This document shows, piece after piece, positions 32,173-40,089 of a DNA stretch of 47,473 nucleotides. The notes under the pieces are model-generated. The model worked only from the letters and a program-made list of their open reading frames with translations, was not told the origin of the DNA and ran no database searches. The translations under genes were made by a program, and so were the position numbers. How positions within the stretch are numbered: the stretch's first letter is position 1; the number at the start of each line of letters is the position of its first letter. The stretch comes from Candidatus Aenigmatarchaeota archaeon (lineage in GTDB: Archaea; Aenigmatarchaeota; Aenigmatarchaeia; CG10238-14; SCSR01): positions 1 to 47,473 of the forward strand of contig JACPJS010000004.1 of the NCBI GenBank assembly GCA_016187405.1, written 5' to 3'.

Positions 32173-32853
32173 TCACTTTCTAAGAACGAACTCCATTATC
32201 TTTTTCTGCCAGTTCTTCTCCTGCATCATTTCTGTAGTCACCCATGATTTTCTTATGTAATCCGGCAAGTTTTTACCGTTTGTTTCGGCAATGATTTTCT
32301 CCATGAATTGTATTGTCAACGGGTCATGAGGATACCCTACACCAAAATCCACGCCCAAAGTCTGTTTCAACTCTGCTATCTCTCTGTCTCTTTCGACTTT
32401 AGCAATTATAGATGCTGCACCAACGACTACAACCGACTCGTCCATGTAATTATCAACAACTAAATCAACATTCTTGGTTTTAAGAAACCCACTTATCACT
32501 TCCTTGAAGCGTTTTGGATTCTGTGTCAATGCATCGACATAGAACTTGGCGTCTGGTTTGAACTCTATTATCTCTGCCATCTTCATGGCTTCAATCTTGT
32601 CAAGGTTTATCCCCATCTTCCTGTACGAATCTATCCTACATGGAGCTACTTTAAAGACTATGATGTCTCTTGCAATTTTCTGTATGTGGTCGTATAATTG
32701 TTCACGCTTCTTCGGTTTGATATCCTTGGAGTCTTTCACACCAAGTGTCTTCAATTTCTTTTCAGACTTTGGGTCGATTGTCACACCGGCTACTACCATA
32801 GGACCTATTACAGCACCACGTCCAGCCTCGTCTATTCCACCGATTAATTTCAT
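32173..32853 (-). CDS. rnhB: Ribonuclease HII
   Basis: This 226-aa RNase HII cleaves RNA in RNA:DNA hybrids and single ribonucleotides in DNA. The active-site DEAGRG is D8-E9-A-G-R-G. A further Asp is in FYVDALTQ (about residue 109), another in VVDNYMDES, and the ASIIAKVERDREI helix is conserved. First gene of the rnhB - small membrane protein - aspS operon; divergent from the nuclease gene at 32902. Confidence 0.95.
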   Translation of the reverse strand: MKLIGGIDEAGRGAVIGPMVVAGVTIDPKSEKKLKTLGVKDSKDIKPKKREQLYDHIQKIARDIIVFKVAPCRIDSYRKMGINLDKIEAMKMAEIIEFKPDAKFYVDALTQNPKRFKEVISGFLKTKNVDLVVDNYMDESVVVVGAASIIAKVERDREIAELKQTLGVDFGVGYPHDPLTIQFMEKIIAETNGKNLPDYIRKSWVTTEMMQEKNWQKKIMEFVLRK

Positions 32854-32901
32854 GACTTCACTAGAATTGTTTTATGTTTTCACTTTTATTAGTTTATTCT
32901 A

Positions 32902-33363
32902 ATGGTAGACATCTCTTCTGTAGTCAAAGAACTGGAATCTGGCAAAGATTTAGACGACATACTGCAGAAATATGACTGGAAATCATTCGAGGAGTTCGTA
33001 TCAGATGTGTTCAAAGAGAACGAGTTCTCCACAAAACTGAACTTCCGTTTCAAAACAACCAGAAGATATGAGATAGACGTGGTTGCAATCAATGGAAATA
33101 AGATATTCTGCGTCGATTGCAAGTGGTGGGGTAGCGGACGGTATAAGAAATCTGGTCTGAAGAAAGCCGTTACGATGCAAGAGAATCGTATAAAAGAATT
33201 CAGAAAATTTCTGAGAAAAAATCCAATTAACGACGTGAAAATAAAATATGAGATATATCCATTATTGGTTACTTTGCACGATGAGGACATGATAAGATTC
33301 AAAAATACATTTTTGGTTCCAGTTTGGAAGTTGAACAAAGCTTTAAATGACAACTTGCTTTAA
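32902..33363 (+). CDS. PD-(D/E)XK restriction-endonuclease-like nuclease
   Basis: This 153-aa protein has an N-terminal helix bundle and then a nuclease core: YEIDVVAINGNKIFCVDCKWW gives E-I-D...D-C-K, the PD-(D/E)XK metal site (about residues 56-74). WKSFEEFVSDVFKENEF before it is the helix typical of Mrr/HJC-like folds. It is probably a DNA repair or recombination nuclease; it lacks clear Hjc hallmarks. It sits next to rnhB and TBP in the information-processing region. Confidence 0.75.
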   Translation: MVDISSVVKELESGKDLDDILQKYDWKSFEEFVSDVFKENEFSTKLNFRFKTTRRYEIDVVAINGNKIFCVDCKWWGSGRYKKSGLKKAVTMQENRIKEFRKFLRKNPINDVKIKYEIYPLLVTLHDEDMIRFKNTFLVPVWKLNKALNDNLL

Positions 33364-33431
33364 ATTGCTTTGCGACATCTTTATAAGCAACTATATAAAG
33401 ATATTGATATAATAAATATTTCTGTGGTTTG

Positions 33432-33980
33432 ATGGTTAAAGATTTCAAAATAAGAATTGAAAATATCGTTGCTTCTGCGTCAATGAATGTCGTTATACCT
33501 CTTGAAAAAATTGTTAAAAAGATGGAAGGTATGGAGTATGAACCAGAGCAATTCCCCGGCCTTGTTTATAGAATGGAAAAACCAAAGGCAGCTGCATTAA
33601 TTTTCGGTTCGGGTAAGGTCGTATGTACAGGTGCCAGAAGCATCACGGATGTCAAAACAGTTTTCAAGAAAGTTGCAAAGATAGTCGAATCACTTCGCAT
33701 AAAGGTTCCTAGGCAATACAAGACACAGATTGAAAATATTGTAGCTAGTGCGAGGCTGGACGCGTTGTTGAATCTTGATGATATCGCATTTACGTTGGAA
33801 AATTCCGAATACGAACCAGAACAGTTCCCTGGATTGGTTTATAGGATGGAAAATCCAAAGGTTGCATTTTTGCTATTCGGATCCGGAAAGATAGTGTGTA
33901 CAGGCGGAAGAAGCATAGACGATGTGAAGATTGCGGTTGTAAAGCTACACAAGAAATTAAAATCAATCAAGGCAATGTAA
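33432..33980 (+). CDS. tbp: TATA-box-binding protein
   Basis: This 182-aa TBP is the general transcription factor that recognises the TATA boxes seen throughout this window. Two direct repeats (about residues 7-90 and 97-180) each carry IENIVASA and YEPEQFPGLVYRM...FGSGK-VCTG. The two repeats are unusually alike, with YEPEQFPGLVYRM identical in both. The start is ATG 33432, since the frame's first codon (33429) is TTG. Promoter AACTATATAAAG lies at about 33388-33402. Confidence 0.95.
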   Translation: MVKDFKIRIENIVASASMNVVIPLEKIVKKMEGMEYEPEQFPGLVYRMEKPKAAALIFGSGKVVCTGARSITDVKTVFKKVAKIVESLRIKVPRQYKTQIENIVASARLDALLNLDDIAFTLENSEYEPEQFPGLVYRMENPKVAFLLFGSGKIVCTGGRSIDDVKIAVVKLHKKLKSIKAM

Positions 33981-34072
33981 GTTGTTCTCGAATCGTAGTT
34001 ATAGATTACAAAATAGGTTTTGAAAGTTTTCAATAAAAAGAAGCATTTATATTTCTAAAAATATTCCTATAC

Positions 34073-36100
34073 ATGGATAATTCTAATCTTATTGAAAAGT
34101 TTGTAGATTTCCTAAACGAATATTACAAGGACGAACTGGTGCAGGCTGCGAATGAAGGAAAAAAATCAATTAATGTTGATTTTTCAAAGCTGGAGCAGTT
34201 TGATGTCGACATAGCAGATTATCTTTTGGAAAATCCTGCCGAGACTATACCAACTGCACAGAAGGCTGTCAAGCAAATCGATGTCGGATATCTTGATGAA
34301 GGATTCAGATTGAGATTTTTCAACCTGCCAGAGAATAGAAACATCAGAATCAGAAATGTAAGAGCGGAACATATAGGGAAATTGATTGTTGTCGACGGTA
34401 TTGTAAGACGTGCGAGTGAAGTAAGACCTGAAGTAAGCGAAGCCATATTCCAATGTGTTGAATGTGGGAGTAATATGACGATGATTCAGGTTGAAAGGAC
34501 GATTCGTCCTCCGATGGAATGCGAGAATCCTGCATGCAAGAACAGACGCGCATTCAGGCTTGTCGATCAGAGATTGTATGATGCAAGGTGGCTTGTTTTC
34601 GAAGAGCCATTCGAGATTGTTGAAAGTGAGAAACCTTCCACACTAAGGGTGTATCTGAAAGAGGATTTGACGGTTCCTAAGATGCAAAACAAGACTGATC
34701 CTGGAAACAGAATCAAGGTGACTGGAGTAATAAAACAACTTCCGGTAAGGATGAAAGGAACTGTTCAGAGACAGATGGATATTTTCTTGGATGCAAATTA
34801 TGTAGAATCTGTAGAGGCTGAATGGGATGAGGTTGAAATAAAACCTGAACAGGAGCAACAAATAATAGAACTAGCAAAAAGTCCAGATGTTTATGAAAAA
34901 CTTGTGAAGTCAATAGCGCCTACTATATACGGTCATGATCATATCAAACTTGCAATTGCATTACAGCTGTTTGGTGGAGAAAGACATATACAGACAGACA
35001 GGTCACGTGTGAGAGGAGACATACATCTTTTGTTGATTGGTGATCCATCGACTGCAAAAAGTGTATTGATGAAAGTCACATCGACATTGATTCCACGTGG
35101 AAGATACGTATCAGGCAAGGGTGTGACACAGGCTGGATTGACTGCGTCTGTTGTGAAGGATGAAGAATTTCTCGGCGGTTGGGTATTAGAAGCTGGTGCA
35201 CTTGTTCTTTCAAACAGATCAATGATTGCTATAGATGAGTTCGAAAAGATTGAAAAGACAGATCAAGTTGCATTGCACGAGGCTATGGAGCAACAGACAA
35301 TCAGCATTGCCAAGGCAACTATAGTGGCAACATTGCCTGCACAGACTGCGGTGTTGGGTGGTGGTAATCCAAAGTTGGGAAGGTTCGATCCTTATGTTCC
35401 TATCAAAGAACAGGTTGACATACCAGAAACTTTGTTGACAAGATTTGATTTGAAATTCGCATTGAGAGACATACCGAATGCCGAGCGTGACTTGAAGGTC
35501 GCAGAACATATTTTAAAGGCAAGACACTTTTCAGAAGATACTGAAGAAGTAAAACCTGAGATAGATCCAGAGTTCCTAAGAAAATATATTGCATATGCAA
35601 GAAAGAATTGCCATCCGAAATTGACACATGAATCTGCAGATGCTATAAAAAACTTTTATCTTGAATTGAGACAGAGATCCAGAGAAGATTCTCCGATTTC
35701 AATAACACCAAGACAGTACGAGGCTTTGATAAGAATGGCAGAGTCTTCGGCAAAGATACAGTTGCGCGATTTGGTTACTGTCGAGGATGCACTTCGAGGT
35801 ATCGATTTGATGAACGAGTCGCTGAGAGAGTTTGGTCTCGAGCTTGAAACAGGTGAAATAGATATAGACAAGGTTGAAGGTGCTAGTGCGACATCATTGC
35901 AAAGAAACAAGATAAGGCACATCCGTGACATAATAGATGATTTGGAAAAGAATTATGAGAAAGGCGAGATACCGAAAGATGAAATAATTCGTATATCAAT
36001 GGAACAGAATATTAAAGTTCCTGAAGAAATATTGGCAAAGATGCAATTAGAGGGGTATATTTTCTCACCAAGACCCGGAGTCATATCAAAGGTAAAGTAA
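34073..36100 (+). CDS. mcm: Replicative helicase MCM
   Basis: This 675-aa MCM unwinds DNA at the replication fork as a hexamer. The zinc finger is C128-x2-C131...C150-x4-C155. Walker A is GDPSTAKS (323-330), Walker B IAIDEF (about 385-390), sensor 1 GGGNPK (about 429-434) and the arginine finger LLTRFD (R457). A winged helix follows at the C-terminus (about 610-675). No intein is present. The OB-fold RPA-like gene begins at the very next base after its stop, so the two are co-transcribed. Confidence 0.96.
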   Translation: MDNSNLIEKFVDFLNEYYKDELVQAANEGKKSINVDFSKLEQFDVDIADYLLENPAETIPTAQKAVKQIDVGYLDEGFRLRFFNLPENRNIRIRNVRAEHIGKLIVVDGIVRRASEVRPEVSEAIFQCVECGSNMTMIQVERTIRPPMECENPACKNRRAFRLVDQRLYDARWLVFEEPFEIVESEKPSTLRVYLKEDLTVPKMQNKTDPGNRIKVTGVIKQLPVRMKGTVQRQMDIFLDANYVESVEAEWDEVEIKPEQEQQIIELAKSPDVYEKLVKSIAPTIYGHDHIKLAIALQLFGGERHIQTDRSRVRGDIHLLLIGDPSTAKSVLMKVTSTLIPRGRYVSGKGVTQAGLTASVVKDEEFLGGWVLEAGALVLSNRSMIAIDEFEKIEKTDQVALHEAMEQQTISIAKATIVATLPAQTAVLGGGNPKLGRFDPYVPIKEQVDIPETLLTRFDLKFALRDIPNAERDLKVAEHILKARHFSEDTEEVKPEIDPEFLRKYIAYARKNCHPKLTHESADAIKNFYLELRQRSREDSPISITPRQYEALIRMAESSAKIQLRDLVTVEDALRGIDLMNESLREFGLELETGEIDIDKVEGASATSLQRNKIRHIRDIIDDLEKNYEKGEIPKDEIIRISMEQNIKVPEEILAKMQLEGYIFSPRPGVISKVK

Positions 36101-36826
36101 ATGATAGCGAAGAGATTGCCTGCAATTAAAGTGAGAATATCCGATTTGGCGAATGGTAAATATTTTTACGGCAGCAAGGAAGAACTCAAAGCAGGATATG
36201 TTATCACACCATACGGGGAGAAAGTGACAAGGGTAAATGTTTTTGGGACGGTTGTTGAAAAGTTTGTGAGCGATGCTGGAAATTTCTCCTCGATAACTGT
36301 TGATGACGGGACAGACACGATAAAGGTAAAATCGTTTGAAGGTAGCACGTTTGAAAAAATAGATTTGGGTGATTTGGTACGCGTGGTAGGAAAACTGAAG
36401 GAATATAATGGTGAGTTGTATGTCAATTATGAGATTGTCAGGAAAGAGACCGATCCTAATTTTGAACTGCTTGCAAAGACAGAAGTCTTGAACAATCTGA
36501 TACAGAAGAAGAGAATCATAGACAACATAAGGGCAATGTCAGACCAGATGGATTCGGAGGAACTCAGAAATTATGTCCAAGATACTTATTCGATGGACGA
36601 AGACACATTGGGTGTGATACTGGAAGCCAAGAAGAAAGAGATCGATTACAAGCCTGTTGTTCTTGATGTAATAAAGAAACTTGATGAAGGAAACGGGGCT
36701 GAGATATCGAAGATTTTTCAAGTGATAAACTTGCCGGAGAATGTTACAGAAAGAACTGTAAATGAGCTGATAAATTCCGGTGACTTGTACGAGCCTAAGA
36801 TAGGATTTCTGAAAAAGGTTAATTAA
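36101..36826 (+). CDS. RPA-like OB-fold protein with C-terminal winged helix
   Basis: This 241-aa protein has a central OB fold (about residues 44-112: VNVFGTVVEKFVSD...FSSITVDDGTDTIKVKSF...GDLVRVVGKLKEYNGELYVNYEIV) and a C-terminal winged helix (about 175-240, EISKIFQVINLPENVTERTVNELINSGDLYEPK). This is the layout of RPA32 or archaeal RPA-associated proteins, which bind single-stranded DNA. Its zero-spacing link to mcm supports a role in replication. Confidence 0.82.
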   Translation: MIAKRLPAIKVRISDLANGKYFYGSKEELKAGYVITPYGEKVTRVNVFGTVVEKFVSDAGNFSSITVDDGTDTIKVKSFEGSTFEKIDLGDLVRVVGKLKEYNGELYVNYEIVRKETDPNFELLAKTEVLNNLIQKKRIIDNIRAMSDQMDSEELRNYVQDTYSMDEDTLGVILEAKKKEIDYKPVVLDVIKKLDEGNGAEISKIFQVINLPENVTERTVNELINSGDLYEPKIGFLKKVN

Positions 36827-36848
36827 GCTATCTGCTCAATCTATTGAC

Positions 36849-37044
36849 ATGGGTTACGAAGATTTGCTCGAATCAGCATTAGAGAAGATACCAAAGAGGG
36901 AAAGCACCAAAGACAGGTTTGAGATACCGCAGGCTCAGATAGAACCTCAGGGCAACAAGACTCTGATAAAAAATTTTGTAGATATTGCAAGCAAATTGCG
37001 AAGGGAACCAGCACACATTTCAAGATATTTGTTCAAGCAGCTTG
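36849..37044 (+). pseudogene. aIF2-beta, N-terminal fragment (interrupted)
   Basis: The first 65 codons are clearly archaeal initiation factor 2 subunit beta: GYEDLLESALEKIPK is the aIF2-gamma-binding helix, then DRFEIPQAQIEPQGNKTLI and KNFVDIASKLRREPAHISRYLF. The family continues with about 75 more residues, including a CxxC...CxxC zinc ribbon, but here homology stops at LFKQL. The frame runs on into a Nudix gene with its own ribosome-binding site. A possible remnant of the missing middle follows the Nudix gene at 37491. The surviving fragment could still bind aIF2-gamma, but cannot be a working factor alone. Confidence 0.75.
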
Positions 37045-37088
37045 TCAACATACAAACCCATTTAACTTGTACATATCATAAGGAGATT

Positions 37089-37487
37089 ATGCCTAAAAAC
37101 TATGTGGCTGTCAAGTCGTTGATAGTAAGGAATAATAGGATTTTAATAATTAAAAGAAATTCAAATGAAGATTTTTTTGCTAATGAATGGGATCTACCTG
37201 GAGGTAAAGTGTTATTTGGTGAAAATCCCTTAAATGCTCTCAAGCGTGAAGTGAAAGAAGAATGCAGGCTTGAAATTAAACCTATAAAACCTATTGATGT
37301 CTGGACATTTTTCAAAAACAATAAACAAACACAAGTTATAGGAATAACTTTTCTTTCTAAAATTATTTCCGGTAAATTGAAACTGGGTGATGAACATTCG
37401 GATTATAAATGGATAAGAATAACCGAAGTCAAGAATTATAAAATACATCATGGGATAAAAGAGACAATTAAAAAGTTCAAGGAATGA
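37089..37487 (+). CDS. Nudix hydrolase (inserted within aIF2-beta)
   Basis: This 132-aa Nudix protein has a complete Nudix box G-x5-E-x7-R-E-V-x-E-E (GGKVLFGE ... REVKEE). These enzymes hydrolyse nucleoside diphosphates linked to another moiety; the substrate is not predictable. The start at 37089 has its own AAGGAG ribosome-binding site, although the frame is continuous with the aIF2-beta fragment upstream, so a fusion of 212 aa could also be made. The gene is more AT-rich than its replication-gene neighbours, consistent with acquisition. Confidence 0.8.
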   Translation: MPKNYVAVKSLIVRNNRILIIKRNSNEDFFANEWDLPGGKVLFGENPLNALKREVKEECRLEIKPIKPIDVWTFFKNNKQTQVIGITFLSKIISGKLKLGDEHSDYKWIRITEVKNYKIHHGIKETIKKFKE

Positions 37488-37490
37488 TAA

Positions 37491-37556
37491 TTTACTAGTA
37501 AGTTTACGGAACAAGATTCTGCTGATAAAGTAATAAACTCTCCCGACGAATTATAA
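37491..37556 (+). pseudogene. Possible remnant of aIF2-beta middle region
   Basis: Right after the Nudix stop, in the same frame as the aIF2-beta fragment, the sequence reads TSKFTEQDSADKVINSP and ends at TAA. This resembles the aIF2-beta segment VxGKFTxxxIxxKI that precedes the first zinc-ribbon Cys; past the stop the frame even gives ITCS. The zinc ribbon itself is missing. The match is short, so this is suggestive only. Confidence 0.35.
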
Positions 37557-37561
37557 ATTAC

Positions 37562-38413
37562 ATGTTCAAGAAATATGGCTTATTGGGAATCTTACTGATA
37601 ATACTAGTCGAACTCAATTTTTTCTTCAAGATACAACCATTCGCCAATATTTATTTTCCGATAATATGGTTCGGATATATTCTCATAATTGACGCACTCG
37701 TTTACAAACTGAGAAAAAACTCACTGTTGAGCAACAGACTTACTTATTTCATTGGAATGGTGATAATCTCTTCTTTGATTTGGTGGGTTTTCGAATTTGT
37801 AAACCTAAGGACTGGAAACTGGAGCTATTCAGGTCTTAACGGTTTTGATACGACTGGTTTTAGTTCCAGTGTTGTGCGCAACCTGTTCGGCACATTAGCA
37901 TTTTCAACAGTCCTTCCGGCTTTGTTCGAGACAGTCGAACTCATACGCGCATTGCACCTCTTCGACAACAAGAAACTACACAAAAAATTCAGAATCTCAA
38001 AATTATTTTTACATTCGATGATAATATTAGGAGCACTGTGTTTCATTGCACCAATAGTTTTACCAGCTTTCACTTTTCCACTTGTATGGCTAAGTTTCTT
38101 TCTCATACTCGATCCGATCAACTATCTCCACGAACAACCTAGCATAATAGGCCATCTTAAAGACAGGAAGCTTGTCATACCTCTTTCATTGCTCCTTGCA
38201 GGAATTGTTCTTGGTTTCCTCTGGGAATTCTGGAACTATTGGGCCATACCTAAATGGACTTACAGCATACCTTTCGTCGGATTCTTCAAGATATTCGAGA
38301 TGCCTATACTCGGATACTTTGGATATTTCCCGTTCTCATTCGAGTTGTATGCGATGTACTGGTTCATCCGAAGTTTGTTTGTCCACAAGGAACATCTGTT
38401 GGCTGACAGTTGA
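37562..38413 (+). CDS. Polytopic membrane protein with duplicated WxFExxN motif
   Basis: This 283-aa protein has about eight membrane helices. Two related segments, WWVFEFVNLRTGNWSY (about residues 79-94) and LWEFWNYWAIPKWTY (about 220-234), suggest an internal duplication. The latter is followed by a conserved-looking FEMPILGYFGYFPFSFELY. The pattern recalls carotenoid/lycopene-cyclase-like membrane enzymes with paired acidic-aromatic motifs, but I cannot assign a family. It begins just after the aIF2-beta remnant. Confidence 0.7.
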   Translation: MFKKYGLLGILLIILVELNFFFKIQPFANIYFPIIWFGYILIIDALVYKLRKNSLLSNRLTYFIGMVIISSLIWWVFEFVNLRTGNWSYSGLNGFDTTGFSSSVVRNLFGTLAFSTVLPALFETVELIRALHLFDNKKLHKKFRISKLFLHSMIILGALCFIAPIVLPAFTFPLVWLSFFLILDPINYLHEQPSIIGHLKDRKLVIPLSLLLAGIVLGFLWEFWNYWAIPKWTYSIPFVGFFKIFEMPILGYFGYFPFSFELYAMYWFIRSLFVHKEHLLADS

Positions 38414-38454
38414 ATAAGGATTTAAAGATAACGTGATAGTTAAAATTAGATACT

Positions 38455-38772
38455 ATGGCAAAACCAAAAATTCCACCACTGTATAGTTTGGTAGACACGC
38501 TTTATCATACGGTAGTCGATAATTTGTCTGAAGAAATTCAAAAAAGGGAAGTTGCAGCTGCGAATGTTTTTGGAATTGTCGGAACTTATGTTGTTACCAA
38601 AGGATTGCATCAATTCATAGACGAAAAATATTTGATTGCCGGATTAGTAGGCATACCTATTGCTTATGCAGCAGCACAGCCAAAACGTGTCATATCAATT
38701 ATAAAGAACTATCCTGTATACACATCTGGAATGGTCGGTTGTGTCGAGGGCGGTTTGTTATCTCTACTCTAA
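38455..38772 (+). CDS. Small hypothetical membrane protein
   Basis: This 105-aa protein has two likely membrane segments (about residues 33-50 and 60-76) and a third weak one at the C-terminus (90-105). It is not recognised. A TTTAAAGATAA promoter lies about 30 bases upstream and it looks monocistronic. Confidence 0.6.
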   Translation: MAKPKIPPLYSLVDTLYHTVVDNLSEEIQKREVAAANVFGIVGTYVVTKGLHQFIDEKYLIAGLVGIPIAYAAAQPKRVISIIKNYPVYTSGMVGCVEGGLLSLL

Positions 38773-38822
38773 GTCGCTTCTATAACTTTAAGATTTAAAC
38801 CCAATGAATATACAAGATTCAA

Positions 38823-39119
38823 ATGTACTGGGCGAAAGTTTACGGCGTAAAGGACGAGATAGTAGTTGCTATATGCGATGAAGATTTGCTAGACAAGACA
38901 CTTAATTTTAAAAATAAGGTTGAAGTGAAAGTCACTAAGGGATTCTATGGCGACAGGTATATCGACGATACGGTTGCATTGAGATTGTTGGACAAGTCTA
39001 CGATCGGAAACCTGATGGGGAAGAATATCGTCAAGCTTGCGATGAAAAACGGTTTTATATCAAAAGAAAACATTATCAATATTGATGGTACTCCTCACGC
39101 ACAATTTGCTAAAATCTAG
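38823..39119 (+). CDS. DUF424 protein
   Basis: This 98-aa protein matches the archaeal DUF424 family: MYWAKVYGVKDEIVVAICDEDLLDKTL, FYGDRYIDD, the NLMGKNIVKLAMKNGFI helix, and the terminal NIDGTPHAQF. It is widespread in archaea and often near translation genes such as aIF2-beta, fitting its place here. Function is unknown. The next gene's start overlaps its end. Confidence 0.85.
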   Translation: MYWAKVYGVKDEIVVAICDEDLLDKTLNFKNKVEVKVTKGFYGDRYIDDTVALRLLDKSTIGNLMGKNIVKLAMKNGFISKENIINIDGTPHAQFAKI

Positions 39120-39489
39120 GAAAGGGCAGTTCTTCATACTTTCCGCAGTAGCTGTAGTTACGATACTGTTCTTCGTCAGCAGATGGATAGAACCGTTGCG
39201 TGTGACAGACACTTCTTCTGTAGTTTTGAGTGATGAAGCGTATGTTTTTGATAACATCAATGAAAAAACCACGAATGCAGTGAAAGGAAGTGAAAATTGT
39301 GATGAACTTGATTTCAATGTTCAGGAGTATAAGAATTTCGTAGAACGGTACGGTCTTGATCGTGGATATAAGATAACACTCGATTATTCAATTCCGTCAT
39401 GTACAGCAACAGCCACTGTCATATTTCATTTAAAATTACATTCGGATAAAGTGGATGCAGCAAGTGACTTTAGTATTGTATGGCCATGA
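39085..39489 (+). CDS. Pilin-like secreted protein
   Basis: This protein of about 134 aa has a short basic leader (NLLKSRKGQ) followed directly by a hydrophobic stretch FFILSAVAVVTILFFVS, the layout of archaeal type IV-pilin-like (class III) signal sequences. A globular domain with two Cys (SENCDELD and IPSCTAT) follows. ATG 39085 overlaps DUF424 by 35 bases. It converges with the LPEYGIEGFL protein and begins the surface-protein cluster. A related KGQ leader occurs at 43796. Confidence 0.65.
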   Translation: MVLLTHNLLKSRKGQFFILSAVAVVTILFFVSRWIEPLRVTDTSSVVLSDEAYVFDNINEKTTNAVKGSENCDELDFNVQEYKNFVERYGLDRGYKITLDYSIPSCTATATVIFHLKLHSDKVDAASDFSIVWP

Positions 39490-40020
39490 TCAAGTTTTAA
39501 TCATTTTGTTGGTTATTAAAAAGTAAATTACACCCACTGCCATCATTATAGTGAGGAATCCTTCAATTCCATATTCAGGCAGGCTAAACAGTCCGGATGT
39601 CACAGGTATGTTCACACTTTCAATCTCACACGTTGCACAATTAACAGAACTAACAGTTACAGTGATTTGACTGTCTATATCAACCAAAGAGGTGATGGAA
39701 AATTCTGTAAAAGCGATATCATCCGGGGCGACTGTTCCAGTTGTAACCTGATGCGGCACTATGTTCACAGTGTTGGGGTTTGATGATGTGATGCTCACGA
39801 TATAACTGTCCTCAGATTTTCCAATGTTTCCGACGTCTACACGAAAATAAACTGGTTTGCCTACATTAGATGTTATTGCCGCAGCAGTTCTAGTTGAAAA
39901 TTTGTAAGATGCGCTCGGGTCGACAACTTGGGACAATGCTATTTTTGAAAAAATAACCGCCCCTATCAAAACAGCCGCAAAGACAAATGCAATTTTATAT
40001 CGTGCATTAATTTCTATCAT
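39490..40020 (-). CDS. Secreted protein with LPEYGIEGFL C-terminal anchor
   Basis: This 176-aa protein has an N-terminal signal/anchor helix (about residues 7-27), a beta-sandwich domain of CARDB/NEW3 style (PVYFRVDVGNIGKSEDSYIVSI...TVTVSSVNC), and a C-terminal LPEYGIEGFL followed by a membrane helix and a basic end (NKMIKT). ATG 40020 is chosen over an upstream GTG because GGGGGTG sits at ribosome-binding distance. The same domain and anchor occur in the larger protein just upstream on this strand, so the two are paralogous at their ends. Confidence 0.72.
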   Translation of the reverse strand: MIEINARYKIAFVFAAVLIGAVIFSKIALSQVVDPSASYKFSTRTAAAITSNVGKPVYFRVDVGNIGKSEDSYIVSITSSNPNTVNIVPHQVTTGTVAPDDIAFTEFSITSLVDIDSQITVTVSSVNCATCEIESVNIPVTSGLFSLPEYGIEGFLTIMMAVGVIYFLITNKMIKT

Positions 40021-40089
40021 AAATCCCACCCCCTTTCGGTATTTCGCAAACTATCATTACCTTTGAGAATATAAAAAGAATTCAGAAAA

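Noticed and set aside
36849-37487. Ordinary single 212-aa Nudix protein
   Set aside because: The first 65 residues are specifically aIF2-beta, and the Nudix part has its own start and ribosome-binding site.
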